From Thermoplasmatales archaeon (GTDB lineage: Archaea; Thermoplasmatota; E2; DHVEG-1), in contig JAGLML010000023.1 of assembly GCA_023140035.1 (NCBI GenBank), positions 1-11,427 of the forward strand: a stretch of DNA of 11,427 nt. The letters run 5' to 3'. Below are positions 1 to 6,469 of this stretch, piece by piece (the first letter of the stretch is position 1; the number at the start of each line of letters is the position of its first letter). Under the pieces are notes generated by a model. The model saw nothing but the letters and a program-made list of their open reading frames with translations. It did no database searches and was not told the origin of the DNA. Position numbers and translations under genes: made by a program.

Positions 1-114
1 GCAGTTCTAATCAAAGAATTGGGAATTAAAGATATGTTAAAATCTGCAGCTATCATGGTAGGAGTTGCAATAATTGTTGGATTTTTACTTAGAATTATTT
101 TGTTGGGGGCTTGA
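1..114 (+). CDS. feoB: FeoB ferrous iron transporter, C-terminal end (5' truncated by window)
   Basis: Frame 1 is open from the first base to TGA at 112-114 and encodes the last 37 residues of a membrane protein. It reads AVLIKELGIKDMLKSAAIMV and then a hydrophobic helix ending in LLRIILLGA. An 'A-x-LIKELG-x-K' stretch followed by one last transmembrane helix is how FeoB GTP-driven Fe(II) permeases usually end. The DtxR-type regulator begins one base after the stop, and that pairing is common for iron-responsive feo operons. The GTPase and core permease lie outside the window, so the assignment rests on the tail and the context. Another polytopic transporter with a similar last helix is possible. 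Confidence 0.6.
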   Translation, partial: AVLIKELGIKDMLKSAAIMVGVAIIVGFLLRIILLGA

Positions 115-115
115 T

Positions 116-601
116 ATGAGAAAAAAAACAATTGAAGACTATGTAGAGCTGATTTATATCTTACAAAATAAAGATGAAAAAGTTCATACTAATAACATTG
201 CTTCTGCTTTAGACATAAATCCTGCAAGCGTCACCGAGATTTTTCAGAAATTAAGCGATGAAGGATACATAGATTATGAAAAATATAGTGGGGTAACGTT
301 AACGCAAAAAGGGAAAAAAATTGCTATTTCTACAAAAAAGAAACATGATACATTAAAAAATTTCCTCACAATCCTAGGTATGGATGAAAAAATTGCTAAT
401 GTGGATGCTTGTAAAATAGAGCATGTCGTTAATTCTGAAACAATGGAAAGATTAACGAAGTTTGTTGAATTTGTTCATCAGAAAAAAGAGGGATCGAAAT
501 GGGTAGATCATTTCAAATATTTTTATGAAACTGGGGAATACGTTGAATGTAACCCTTTAAATGAGAAAAAATGTCCAGTACATGGGAGTAAACAGCAATA
601 A
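116..601 (+). CDS. DtxR/MntR-family metal-dependent transcriptional regulator
   Basis: A 161-aa cytoplasmic DNA-binding regulator, predicted to repress metal-uptake genes when bound to Fe(II) or Mn(II). An N-terminal winged helix-turn-helix (about residues 5-70) contains INPASVTEIFQKLSDEGYID and is followed by the wing VTLTQKGKKIA. The dimerisation/metal domain carries CKIEHVV. Visible ligand candidates are D8, E11, H77, C99, E102 and H103. The spacing equals Bacillus MntR numbering, but C99 is the DtxR/IdeR-type residue. The Cys-rich tail (ECNPLNEKKCPVHG) is typical of archaeal members and there is no SH3-like third domain. I chose ATG 116 because the family's N-terminus (TIEDYVELIYIL) begins there and a GGGGG run sits about 8 nt upstream. 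The longer frame from 74 only adds residues overlapping the feoB end. Its position right behind feoB points to iron. Family is confident, metal specificity is not. Confidence 0.9.
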   Translation: MRKKTIEDYVELIYILQNKDEKVHTNNIASALDINPASVTEIFQKLSDEGYIDYEKYSGVTLTQKGKKIAISTKKKHDTLKNFLTILGMDEKIANVDACKIEHVVNSETMERLTKFVEFVHQKKEGSKWVDHFKYFYETGEYVECNPLNEKKCPVHGSKQQ

Positions 602-679
602 AGAATTTCTTACTATAACTAAGGCAAACGTATCTTGTGGTGGGAGGCAAAGTATGTAGTAAAAGATGTTCTCAAAGTC

Positions 680-708
680 TTTAGACGAGGTACTTGTAAA
701 TGTCTAAA
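680..708. other. 7-bp inverted repeat in the regulator/hypothetical gap
   Basis: TTTAGAC (680-686) and GTCTAAA (702-708) can form a 7-bp stem with a 15-nt loop. It lies about 80 nt past the regulator stop. No U-run follows, so it is not a clear terminator. It could be an operator or chance. I see no ORF or RNA gene in 602-735. Confidence 0.25.
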
Positions 709-735
709 ACAAGGATATTAGTTGTTAATAAATCC

Positions 736-750
736 AAAAGTTTAAAATTA
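736..750 (+). promoter_or_regulatory. Archaeal BRE/TATA promoter, leaderless type
   Basis: The A-rich BRE-like stretch CCAAAAG (734-740) runs into the TATA-like box TTTAAAAT (741-748). The box centre is about 28 bp upstream of ATG 773, the distance expected for archaeal transcription starting at or next to the start codon. There is no Shine-Dalgarno sequence before that ATG, which fits a leaderless mRNA. Confidence 0.55.
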
Positions 751-772
751 TTATTCTATAATACCTTTAATC

Positions 773-1054
773 ATGCGAGAATATAAGATTAAAAGAGGGC
801 ATAAAGTTGACTTGGAGAAGTTGGTTTCTACCTATTTTGGTGCAAAAGGAGATATTTACAAAGGCATTAAATTCGAGGTTGAAGGTGTAGGAGAAATTAG
901 CATGAGACATGAGAAAGATTCTCTTTTTATAGGTATAGTTCCACCTAAAACAATATGTGGTGATTACAGCATTATAAAAAAGTGGAATACATTTCTTTTG
1001 GAAGCTACCGGTAAAGGTACAAAAGAAAGAAAGAAGGAATTTGGAAAACATTAA
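773..1054 (+). CDS. Small conserved archaeal hypothetical protein (DUF5611-like)
   Basis: A 93-aa basic, soluble protein without signal peptide or membrane segment. It starts MREYKIKRGHKVDLEKL and ends TGKGTKERKKEFGKH, with alternating beta-type stretches between (IKFEVEGVGEISMRH, SLFIGIVPPK). The opening 'Y-K-x-KRG' and the closing 'TGK-x-KERKK' resemble a small uncharacterised family of methanogen-type archaea that I recall as DUF5611. The match is from memory and the function is unknown. It is preferred over the antisense frame at 767-1060 because of the BRE/TATA at the right distance and its normal composition. It looks like its own transcription unit. Confidence 0.75.
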   Translation: MREYKIKRGHKVDLEKLVSTYFGAKGDIYKGIKFEVEGVGEISMRHEKDSLFIGIVPPKTICGDYSIIKKWNTFLLEATGKGTKERKKEFGKH

Positions 1055-1099
1055 CAACAACCTATAATTTAACTTTCAATAGGAGAAAAACAAAAAATT

Positions 1100-1130
1100 C
1101 CAAGTTTAACTTGGGTTAACCCTGTTTTTG
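1100..1130 (+). terminator. Terminator-like palindromes and T-run after the 93-aa gene
   Basis: CCAAG/CTTGG (1100-1104 and 1110-1114) is followed by the perfect palindrome GGGTTAACCC (1113-1122) and then TGTTTTTG. It lies about 46 nt past the stop at 1054. A short stem with a T-run suits an archaeal terminator, but the stems are short. Between here and about 1210 I see only AT-rich sequence without a gene. Confidence 0.35.
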
Positions 1131-1230
1131 TAGATATTTCTCCAAATTATTTCTACTGATTATCATCAAATCTGAAAAAATTAAAGTGATTTAAGGCACT
1201 TGTCATGTTTAACATTCAGAAAATAAGTTT

Positions 1231-1518
1231 TTAGTCTTCAACTTTGTTGATAATGACGTCCCCATTGGTCAACTCTATTGCTCGGATAACATCGTCTAAT
1301 TCTCCTTCACACCTGAACGTAAACCTGAACCACCAGGAACGGGCTTGGCTTCGTTTAACCAGGAAACGAGAGGAAAAAACATGAACCAGATTGCTATGCA
1401 ACCCGGCATAACGAGAGTTAAACGGCTTCGCACGGCGAAGACCCAAATTTTCAATAACCGAGGTGAGGGAGAGCTTCGTTATTATTCGAACAACAGATTT
1501 TGCCGACCAAAAAGGCAT
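1231..1518 (-). CDS. Doubtful minus-strand hypothetical ORF in a G+C-richer patch
   Basis: A 95-aa open frame whose last third looks protein-like (RCEGELDDVIRAIELTNGDV). The middle (RRAKPFNSRYAGLHSNLV) resembles the peptide that attC-like integron sequence gives when translated by accident. No Shine-Dalgarno sequence precedes ATG 1518, and the nearest TATA-like stretch is too close. The opposite strand also has an open frame (1345-1572), so openness alone means little here. Lines 1321-1440 are about 50% G+C against about a third around them, suggesting an inserted or decayed foreign segment. I recognise no family. It may be a gene remnant or non-coding. Confidence 0.22.
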   Translation of the reverse strand: MPFWSAKSVVRIITKLSLTSVIENLGLRRAKPFNSRYAGLHSNLVHVFSSRFLVKRSQARSWWFRFTFRCEGELDDVIRAIELTNGDVIINKVED

Positions 1519-1526
1519 TTAATATT

Positions 1527-1537
1527 AAGTATATATG
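1527..1537 (+). promoter_or_regulatory. Probable TATA element for the GHKL ATPase gene
   Basis: The stretch AAGTATATATG sits about 40 bp upstream of ATG 1573. With the usual spacing of about 25 bp, transcription would start near 1555-1560 and give a very short leader. No good Shine-Dalgarno sequence precedes the gene start, so leaderless or coupled initiation is likely. A second A/T-rich box (TTTAATATTAA, 1518-1528) overlaps. Confidence 0.4.
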
Positions 1538-1576
1538 GATACAGAAAAAACCGTAGAATGGATAGAGATTAAATGA
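1535..1576 (+). CDS. Possible 13-codon leader ORF coupled to the ATPase by an ATGA overlap
   Basis: ATG 1535 opens a 13-codon frame, MDTEKTVEWIEIK, ending in TGA 1574-1576. That stop overlaps the ATPase start in the form ATGA (start ATG at 1573). An in-frame TAA at 1526 shows it is not the tail of a longer gene. ATGA overlaps often signal translational coupling. Against it, the ORF is very short, has no ribosome site, and its ATG lies inside the proposed TATA element, so a transcript from that promoter would miss it. The ending EWIEIK faintly recalls DWTDILELK in the small ORF behind the ATPase, which may be chance. Confidence 0.2.
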   Translation: MDTEKTVEWIEIK

Positions 1577-4500
1577 TGTCGAAAGAAGAAGCATTCGTAT
1601 TGATCGAAAACCTGCAAAAAGAAAAACAAAAGACGTACGAATTTATAAAAGAACGAGAACCTGGCCTCCTTGACTTAGTGGATATGATACATACCACAAC
1701 GGATTTCATTTTAGAACTTGTTCAAAATGCTGACGATGCTATATCAAAAAAAATCTCTGTCGGTTTCACCCCCCAAAGGCTGTTTTTCTACAATGACGGG
1801 GAGCCTTTCCAAGAGGTTAAAAACGATCCGGCTCGACAAAACGTTTCTTCTCTATGTGGTGTTGGAAAAAGTACCAAAGTAGGGAAAATAGGGTTTATGG
1901 GTATTGGGTTTAAATCTATTTTTCGAGTTTGCTCTAAGGTTGAAATTCACTCAGGTCCTTTTCATTTCATACTAGATGCAGAGAAAAAGATAGTTCCAGA
2001 TTGGTGCGAACCAACTCAACAAGTGATGAAATATCTTAATGAAAAATCCGGGAAGGGAAGTGTTTTTGTTCTTCATTTGATTCCGAGCAAAGTAGATTAT
2101 TCTGTTTCTTTAGATAAAATAAAGAGTACTGTCCAGCGACTAACTCCATACACACTACTATGGTTGAATTCTCTTGAAGAAGTGATAATTGATAGAGATG
2201 GATTTAAGATTACAAGACCTGATAATCCCTTTGATTCCATTAAGGCTGGAGATGAATTTTATAAAAAAATTGAATCCCCTCGACAAAAACTTCCTGATAA
2301 AGAAAAAAAAGATTTGATAAAACATAGAAAGATAAACCCTAAGACACTCAACGATGAACCAATTAAGAAAGAAATTGGTATATCTTTCAAGGTTGATGAA
2401 AACGGCATTATTATTCCCAAAAAAGGGGGTATGTGCTATGCCTTTTTACCACTTCCCGATGTTAGAATGGGCGTAAATTTTGATGTACATGGCGATTTTA
2501 ATGTAGATTCTCATCGAAAAAATATTATCAGAGATGTTTCCCCACTAAATAACTGGTTATTTGCTCAGGTGGGAAAAGCATGGGCTAGAGCATATGAATA
2601 TTACAAAGAACAAGCAGATCCTGAATTAGCTCTCCAGATGTTAAAGTTAATACTGCTGGAAAGTGAATCTCCCGAAGATTGCACGAAAGATACATGCAAT
2701 CATCCTTTTTGTATTATCAAAAAGAGCATTGATTTATATATGACAAACAGTAAAAATAAAGTGTTTCTCGCAGATGGAAATGGCTCAATGGAAGGGTGCT
2801 GGATCACTTTGAAAAATTCCTTTATTCCAGAACAACAAGAAGTGATGGACTTGTTCGAACTAGGCGATCTTCACAAAGTTCAAAGTCGATTTGCAAGATG
2901 GATCGCTCTTGAAACACCTGAAAAAGGCATGAAGTATATCGAGGAGAAAGATGAGAATAAACTAGTAAATGTGTACGATCTAATTAAAAACGAAAAGGTC
3001 TTAGATAATGTGAGAAAATCACCTAATAGATTGACATCAGAATGGTTTGCTAAACTAACTATGGCTTTATCAGAGGTATACTATTCAGATGATATTATTA
3101 GACATTATGAAAATGAATATTCTACAAAAAATAAAATCATTAAAGAGTTTCCATTATTATTATCTAATGGAAAAACTGTTGTAAGAAAAGGAGACGTTGA
3201 TGAGATATTATATTCAAAGTCAGAAAGAAAAAAACCTCATTCAAGTAGCGAGATTTCTAATTATATACACCCTGGAATAATAGATTATCTAGAGGCAAAA
3301 ATTGAAGATCAAAAAGAGCATGAAAAGAGAACAAGAGCTCTAAGATTTCTCATTGATAAAAAGATTATTATAGAGAAAAATGCCGAATATTATTTAAAAA
3401 ATGTTATTGTACCTCACTTTGAAGAACTCAAAATAAGCGAATGGAAAGGCATTAAGGATGATGAAGTAGATGAAATACTATTGGAACTTTATTCTAATAG
3501 AGAAATGAAGGCACATTTGAAAGATATTAAAAATAAAATACCACTTAAGGGAAACGATGGAAAATATCACCTCCCAAACGATTTGTATTTACCACTTGAT
3601 TATGGGAATGAATTCGATGCAACCTCTTTTTTTTCAAGAAATCGAAGTGGTTTTGTATTATCTAAAAAATATAATAAGTTGCTATTAGGTAAGAAAAAGC
3701 AAAAAAGGAGAAAAAAAGGTAGAAATAAGAATAAAATTTACAAATTCTTTGAGGCCTTGGGTATAAAAACCGGAATTGAATTAGTTGGTGGAAATGAGCA
3801 GAGGGTCACTAAAACCGAATTGCAAACGTGGCTTAATGGAGAGATTCCAAAGGAAACTTCTAGCAATGGGTGGTGGGAATATCAGGGTTATAGATTAATA
3901 GATTATGACGTTCCTCCCGAAATAAAAAATGAGTTGAAGAATATTGATGAATACTCAAAAGAAATATCGCATAAAAAGTGTTTGGCATTCTTTTCTGAGT
4001 TAGTACGAAATTGGCCTGAATTTGAATCAAAAACAAAATCTATGTACATACGTTTTAATCCCTGCAGAAGTGGAAAAGATAAAAGAACACCAGAGTCTGC
4101 AAAAGAGAGTTCGTGGATCAAATTTTTATCTAGCACTAATAAATGGGTTCCTGTGATTGGTCCGAGTGGAAAAGACTGCTCAGTGGTGGGACTTGCGGTC
4201 TTTCCAGAAGCTTATCTTTGCGGAGTAGAAGATTCTACTGGACTTATTGTTTCTATTTCAAATTCATTAATACAAAACTATCATAATAATATAGTTTTGT
4301 TTAGAGAGTTCTATTTAAAACAGGGATGGGAAGCAAAACACAGTATAGATTTTGAAATAGCAAAGTTACGTTCTTTAATAAACTCGAAACAAAAGACTAA
4401 ACAAAAAGAGAAATTTGAAGAAATTTACCATGCCATATCAATGCTCTTGGAGGAGACAAACTTTCAACTTAGAAAAAAGAAAATCGAAATCTTAGATTCA

Positions 4501-5640
4501 TCTCCCTGGATATACACCCCCTCTTCAGCTAAAAAGAAAAGGAAGAAAAAATACCGAAAAATAGCAGAAATATTTTGGGGAGAACCTAAAAAGGATTTGG
4601 GAGATTGGAAAATAGATATATCTCAATACTATCCATCATTCAAGTATTTTTTCACAAAACAAATTGGCATTGGAGATATTAAACCTATTGATTACCTTCG
4701 GTTCATGCAAGAAGTTTTAGTCGGGAAAAAAAATCTGAATAAAACCGATATGAACCTTTTGTGTCTTTGCTATCGTAAAATAGAGTTAGCTATTCAGGAG
4801 GAGAATACTGCGCTTATTAAAGAGATTGAGAAGAACCGTAATGACCTTAAGTTCTGGGGTTATGGTAAAAAGTGGTTGACCTCCGAGAATGAGATTTTCT
4901 ATTTGGACGATGAAGGATTCTATAAAGAGCTGAAAAAGGAGAATATTAAACCCAACATTATCTATATTCCAGCTGACATAAATCCATTCCCACATAAATA
5001 TTTTAAGATTATTGGAGTAAGATCATTGTCTACGATTAAAATGAAATCAAGAGTCCATTATGACTCAGAGGTTTCAATGGACACTAGTTGGATTAAAACA
5101 GGAATAAAAGAGATCCTTCCCGATATCAAAGTGATATTAAGAAAAAAGGATGCAAAATTATATCAAAAAGTGGACGCAAAAGGAATATTCGACGGATTAA
5201 AAATTATTAAAATAATCCCGGTAAAAAATCTTGTTACCATAATAGATATAGATTTGGAAGGCTCCAATCCGATTAAAAAAAAGAAAAAGTTTGTTATTAT
5301 AGGAGATGATTCTCCCTTAGCATATATAGATAAAATGATTATGGTAAATGAAGATAAAGTAAAGGCAGAAGTCAGCCTTGAATTAGATAATTTATTTGGG
5401 AATGTCTTAGGGCATTTGTTATATTGGAGTCTATTGGACGCTGGAGGAGAAAAAAGAGATATTATTCTTGAAACGGAAGGGGTAAAACGCAGTAAAAGGA
5501 AGACGGAAAAACAACCTGACGAAGAAAATGAAGAGCCTCCCAAAATAACAGAATTAGTTCCGGGTGAAAAAAAAGAAGTAGTCGTTGTTGGACCCCAAAA
5601 GGGTAAGGGAAAAACTAAAGGAAAAAGAAAAAATGGGTAA
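1573..5640 (+). CDS. Large sacsin-like GHKL ATPase protein, possible defence component
   Basis: A 1355-aa cytoplasmic protein. The N-terminus has a Bergerat-fold ATP site: N-box ELVQNADDA (48-56), ATP-lid start NDGEPF (74-79), and G2 box GKIGFMGIGFKS (104-115). A second conserved block, CYAFLPLPDVRMGVNFDVHG plus DFNVDSHRKNI (about 287-316), is the pattern seen after the ATPase in sacsin and NO VEIN-type proteins. Later there are 'DGKYHLPNDLYLP' and 'FFEALGI'-type units (about 660-735, 1022-1035, 1141-1151). Other features are a possible zinc knuckle (C370, C375, H377, C380), Lys/Arg-rich linkers near 706-725 and 987-1000, and a basic tail. I see no nuclease or helicase motif and no DUF3883 end. 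Proteins of this type often sit in prokaryotic accessory islands, so defence or chaperone-like remodelling is plausible but inferred. The start is ATG 1573 or the tandem ATG 1576. A 37-aa ORF overlaps its stop. Confidence 0.9.
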   Translation: MMSKEEAFVLIENLQKEKQKTYEFIKEREPGLLDLVDMIHTTTDFILELVQNADDAISKKISVGFTPQRLFFYNDGEPFQEVKNDPARQNVSSLCGVGKSTKVGKIGFMGIGFKSIFRVCSKVEIHSGPFHFILDAEKKIVPDWCEPTQQVMKYLNEKSGKGSVFVLHLIPSKVDYSVSLDKIKSTVQRLTPYTLLWLNSLEEVIIDRDGFKITRPDNPFDSIKAGDEFYKKIESPRQKLPDKEKKDLIKHRKINPKTLNDEPIKKEIGISFKVDENGIIIPKKGGMCYAFLPLPDVRMGVNFDVHGDFNVDSHRKNIIRDVSPLNNWLFAQVGKAWARAYEYYKEQADPELALQMLKLILLESESPEDCTKDTCNHPFCIIKKSIDLYMTNSKNKVFLADGNGSMEGCWITLKNSFIPEQQEVMDLFELGDLHKVQSRFARWIALETPEKGMKYIEEKDENKLVNVYDLIKNEKVLDNVRKSPNRLTSEWFAKLTMALSEVYYSDDIIRHYENEYSTKNKIIKEFPLLLSNGKTVVRKGDVDEILYSKSERKKPHSSSEISNYIHPGIIDYLEAKIEDQKEHEKRTRALRFLIDKKIIIEKNAEYYLKNVIVPHFEELKISEWKGIKDDEVDEILLELYSNREMKAHLKDIKNKIPLKGNDGKYHLPNDLYLPLDYGNEFDATSFFSRNRSGFVLSKKYNKLLLGKKKQKRRKKGRNKNKIYKFFEALGIKTGIELVGGNEQRVTKTELQTWLNGEIPKETSSNGWWEYQGYRLIDYDVPPEIKNELKNIDEYSKEISHKKCLAFFSELVRNWPEFESKTKSMYIRFNPCRSGKDKRTPESAKESSWIKFLSSTNKWVPVIGPSGKDCSVVGLAVFPEAYLCGVEDSTGLIVSISNSLIQNYHNNIVLFREFYLKQGWEAKHSIDFEIAKLRSLINSKQKTKQKEKFEEIYHAISMLLEETNFQLRKKKIEILDSSPWIYTPSSAKKKRKKKYRKIAEIFWGEPKKDLGDWKIDISQYYPSFKYFFTKQIGIGDIKPIDYLRFMQEVLVGKKNLNKTDMNLLCLCYRKIELAIQEENTALIKEIEKNRNDLKFWGYGKKWLTSENEIFYLDDEGFYKELKKENIKPNIIYIPADINPFPHKYFKIIGVRSLSTIKMKSRVHYDSEVSMDTSWIKTGIKEILPDIKVILRKKDAKLYQKVDAKGIFDGLKIIKIIPVKNLVTIIDIDLEGSNPIKKKKKFVIIGDDSPLAYIDKMIMVNEDKVKAEVSLELDNLFGNVLGHLLYWSLLDAGGEKRDIILETEGVKRSKRKTEKQPDEENEEPPKITELVPGEKKEVVVVGPQKGKGKTKGKRKNG

Positions 5641-5746
5641 GTCAGATTGGACAGATATCTTAGAACTTAAACCAAATTTTTTTGGATTGGGAGTTAACTT
5701 AAATTCACTCATCAATAGATACAAGAAGAAGTATCATAAAAATTAA
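5633..5746 (+). CDS. 37-aa small protein overlapping the ATPase gene end
   Basis: It opens at ATG 5633, 8 nt before the end of the ATPase gene in another frame, and stops at TAA 5744-5746. AAAGGA about 10 nt upstream is a plausible ribosome site. The peptide begins MGKSDWTDILELKPNFFGLG, continues with VNLNSLINRY and ends in a basic Lys-rich tail. The 'W-x-x-I-L-E-L-K-P-N-x-x-G-x-G-x-N-L-N-x-L-I' spacing looks like a conserved short module rather than random translation. I have an impression of similar short ORFs or C-terminal tails near large accessory ATPases, but cannot verify it. The overlap indicates co-translation with the ATPase, so it may be its partner or adaptor. Function unknown. 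Confidence 0.6.
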   Translation: MGKSDWTDILELKPNFFGLGVNLNSLINRYKKKYHKN

Positions 5747-5773
5747 AGATTTTATAAAATACGATGAAATCTT
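5746..5773. terminator. Hairpin between convergent genes
   Basis: AAGATTT (5746-5752) and AAATCTT (5767-5773) form a 7-bp stem with a 14-nt loop. It lies exactly between the stop of the 37-aa ORF and the end of the minus-strand radical SAM remnant. The position and A/T-rich flanks suit a terminator serving both strands. Confidence 0.45.
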
Positions 5774-5774
5774 A

Positions 5775-6316
5775 TTATACCTCAAACAAAACCTCCTTCG
5801 GTGTGTTTAGAGTGACGAAGTAGCTACCGCCAACCCCCTTTCAAAAAGGCGGTCAGTCATTTTGATGAGATTTCCGTTCTCAAGCAAATCCTGGTCTGTG
5901 AGAAGGTTGCATCCTACAAGGGTGTGCTTCTGTAGTTTTTTGCATGTGCTTAAATATTCATTTCCATCCTTCCAGTGTTCGTACTTTGCCTTGTCCAGCG
6001 AAACCGATACCATAGTCAGGTTTTCGCAGAACCGTTCCGTCTCCTCTTCATTCCATTCTCCGAGAAGGAAGCCGTTTGTTGTCAGGTTGCAGGTGAGGTC
6101 GTAATCCCTGCACTCCCGGGCGAACTGCTCCACCATTTCAGGATAAAGGGTTGGTTCGCCACCGCCCAAAGCCACCTGGTCCGTGACGTCCTTCAGGAAC
6201 CTTGGAAGCCCCAGAAACAGGTCTTCATCCATTGTTTCCTTTCCCTTGTTCCTGTAACAGAACGGGCAGTCAAAATTGCAATCATTCGTGAAATGAAGGC
6301 TAACGACCTTGTACAC
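5775..6316 (-). pseudogene. Radical SAM protein, truncated and frameshifted
   Basis: GTG 6316 opens a radical SAM domain: CNFDCPFCYRNKG holds the CxxxCxxC cluster motif (C13, C17, C20) that binds a 4Fe-4S cluster and S-adenosylmethionine, and VALGGGEPTLYPE is the SAM-binding 'GGE' strand. Then come TTNGFLL and VSVSLDKAKY. The frame in phase stops at 5807 after 169 aa, well short of the usual 250-350. At a run of five G (5834-5838 on the minus strand) one extra G would let the protein continue as GVGGSYFVTLNTPKEVLFEV to TAA 5775-5777, about 180 aa. So a one-base loss and a missing C-terminal half are likely. AGGTGG lies about 6 nt before the GTG. Sampled lines are 47-57% G+C against about 22-35% in the ATPase gene, so it is probably acquired. 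The substrate cannot be read. A metagenome assembly error could explain the frameshift but not the missing end. Confidence 0.75.
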
Positions 6317-6379
6317 TCAACCACCTATGGCACCAGCCTGTCCGACCGTTCCTTTCTTCTCCCGGAAATAATTTTTATT

Positions 6380-6397
6380 GGTATAGTTATATATACC
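6380..6397 (-). promoter_or_regulatory. TATA element inside an inverted repeat, upstream of the radical SAM gene
   Basis: Read on the minus strand, GGTATATATAACTATACC holds a TATA box about 70 bp before GTG 6316. The same bases are an inverted repeat, GGTATA and TATACC around 6 bp, so a repressor dimer could cover the TATA box. Next to it, 6404-6417, TGTCAA occurs twice in tandem. Both signals are short and A/T-rich. Confidence 0.4.
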
Positions 6398-6469
6398 TAT
6401 CGTGTCAAAATGTCAATAAATTATAAAGAGAAGAGAAAGGAGTTCGGATGGGGAAGTATAATCACAGTT

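Noticed and set aside
602..772. tRNA or C/D box RNA in the gap after the regulator
   Set aside because: No cloverleaf stems or TTC-type arm, and no proper C and D boxes could be found by eye.
767..1060. Minus-strand 97-aa open frame opposite the 93-aa gene
   Set aside because: It mirrors a better-supported gene with a BRE/TATA at the right spacing. The translation is Phe/Cys-rich and shows no motif.
1352..1424. Complete attC site from GTTTAAC (1353) to GTTAAAC (1417)
   Set aside because: The outer 7-mers fit the R''/R' consensus, but the DNA between lacks the complementary inner boxes, so it cannot form the attC fold.
1345..1572. Plus-strand 75-aa open frame before the ATPase
   Set aside because: It is basic and low in structure, has no ribosome site, and covers the attC-like hairpins and the ATPase promoter. 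I read it as accidental.
5163..5543. Minus-strand 126-aa Ser/Phe-rich open frame
   Set aside because: It is a shadow of the 3' part of the ATPase gene.
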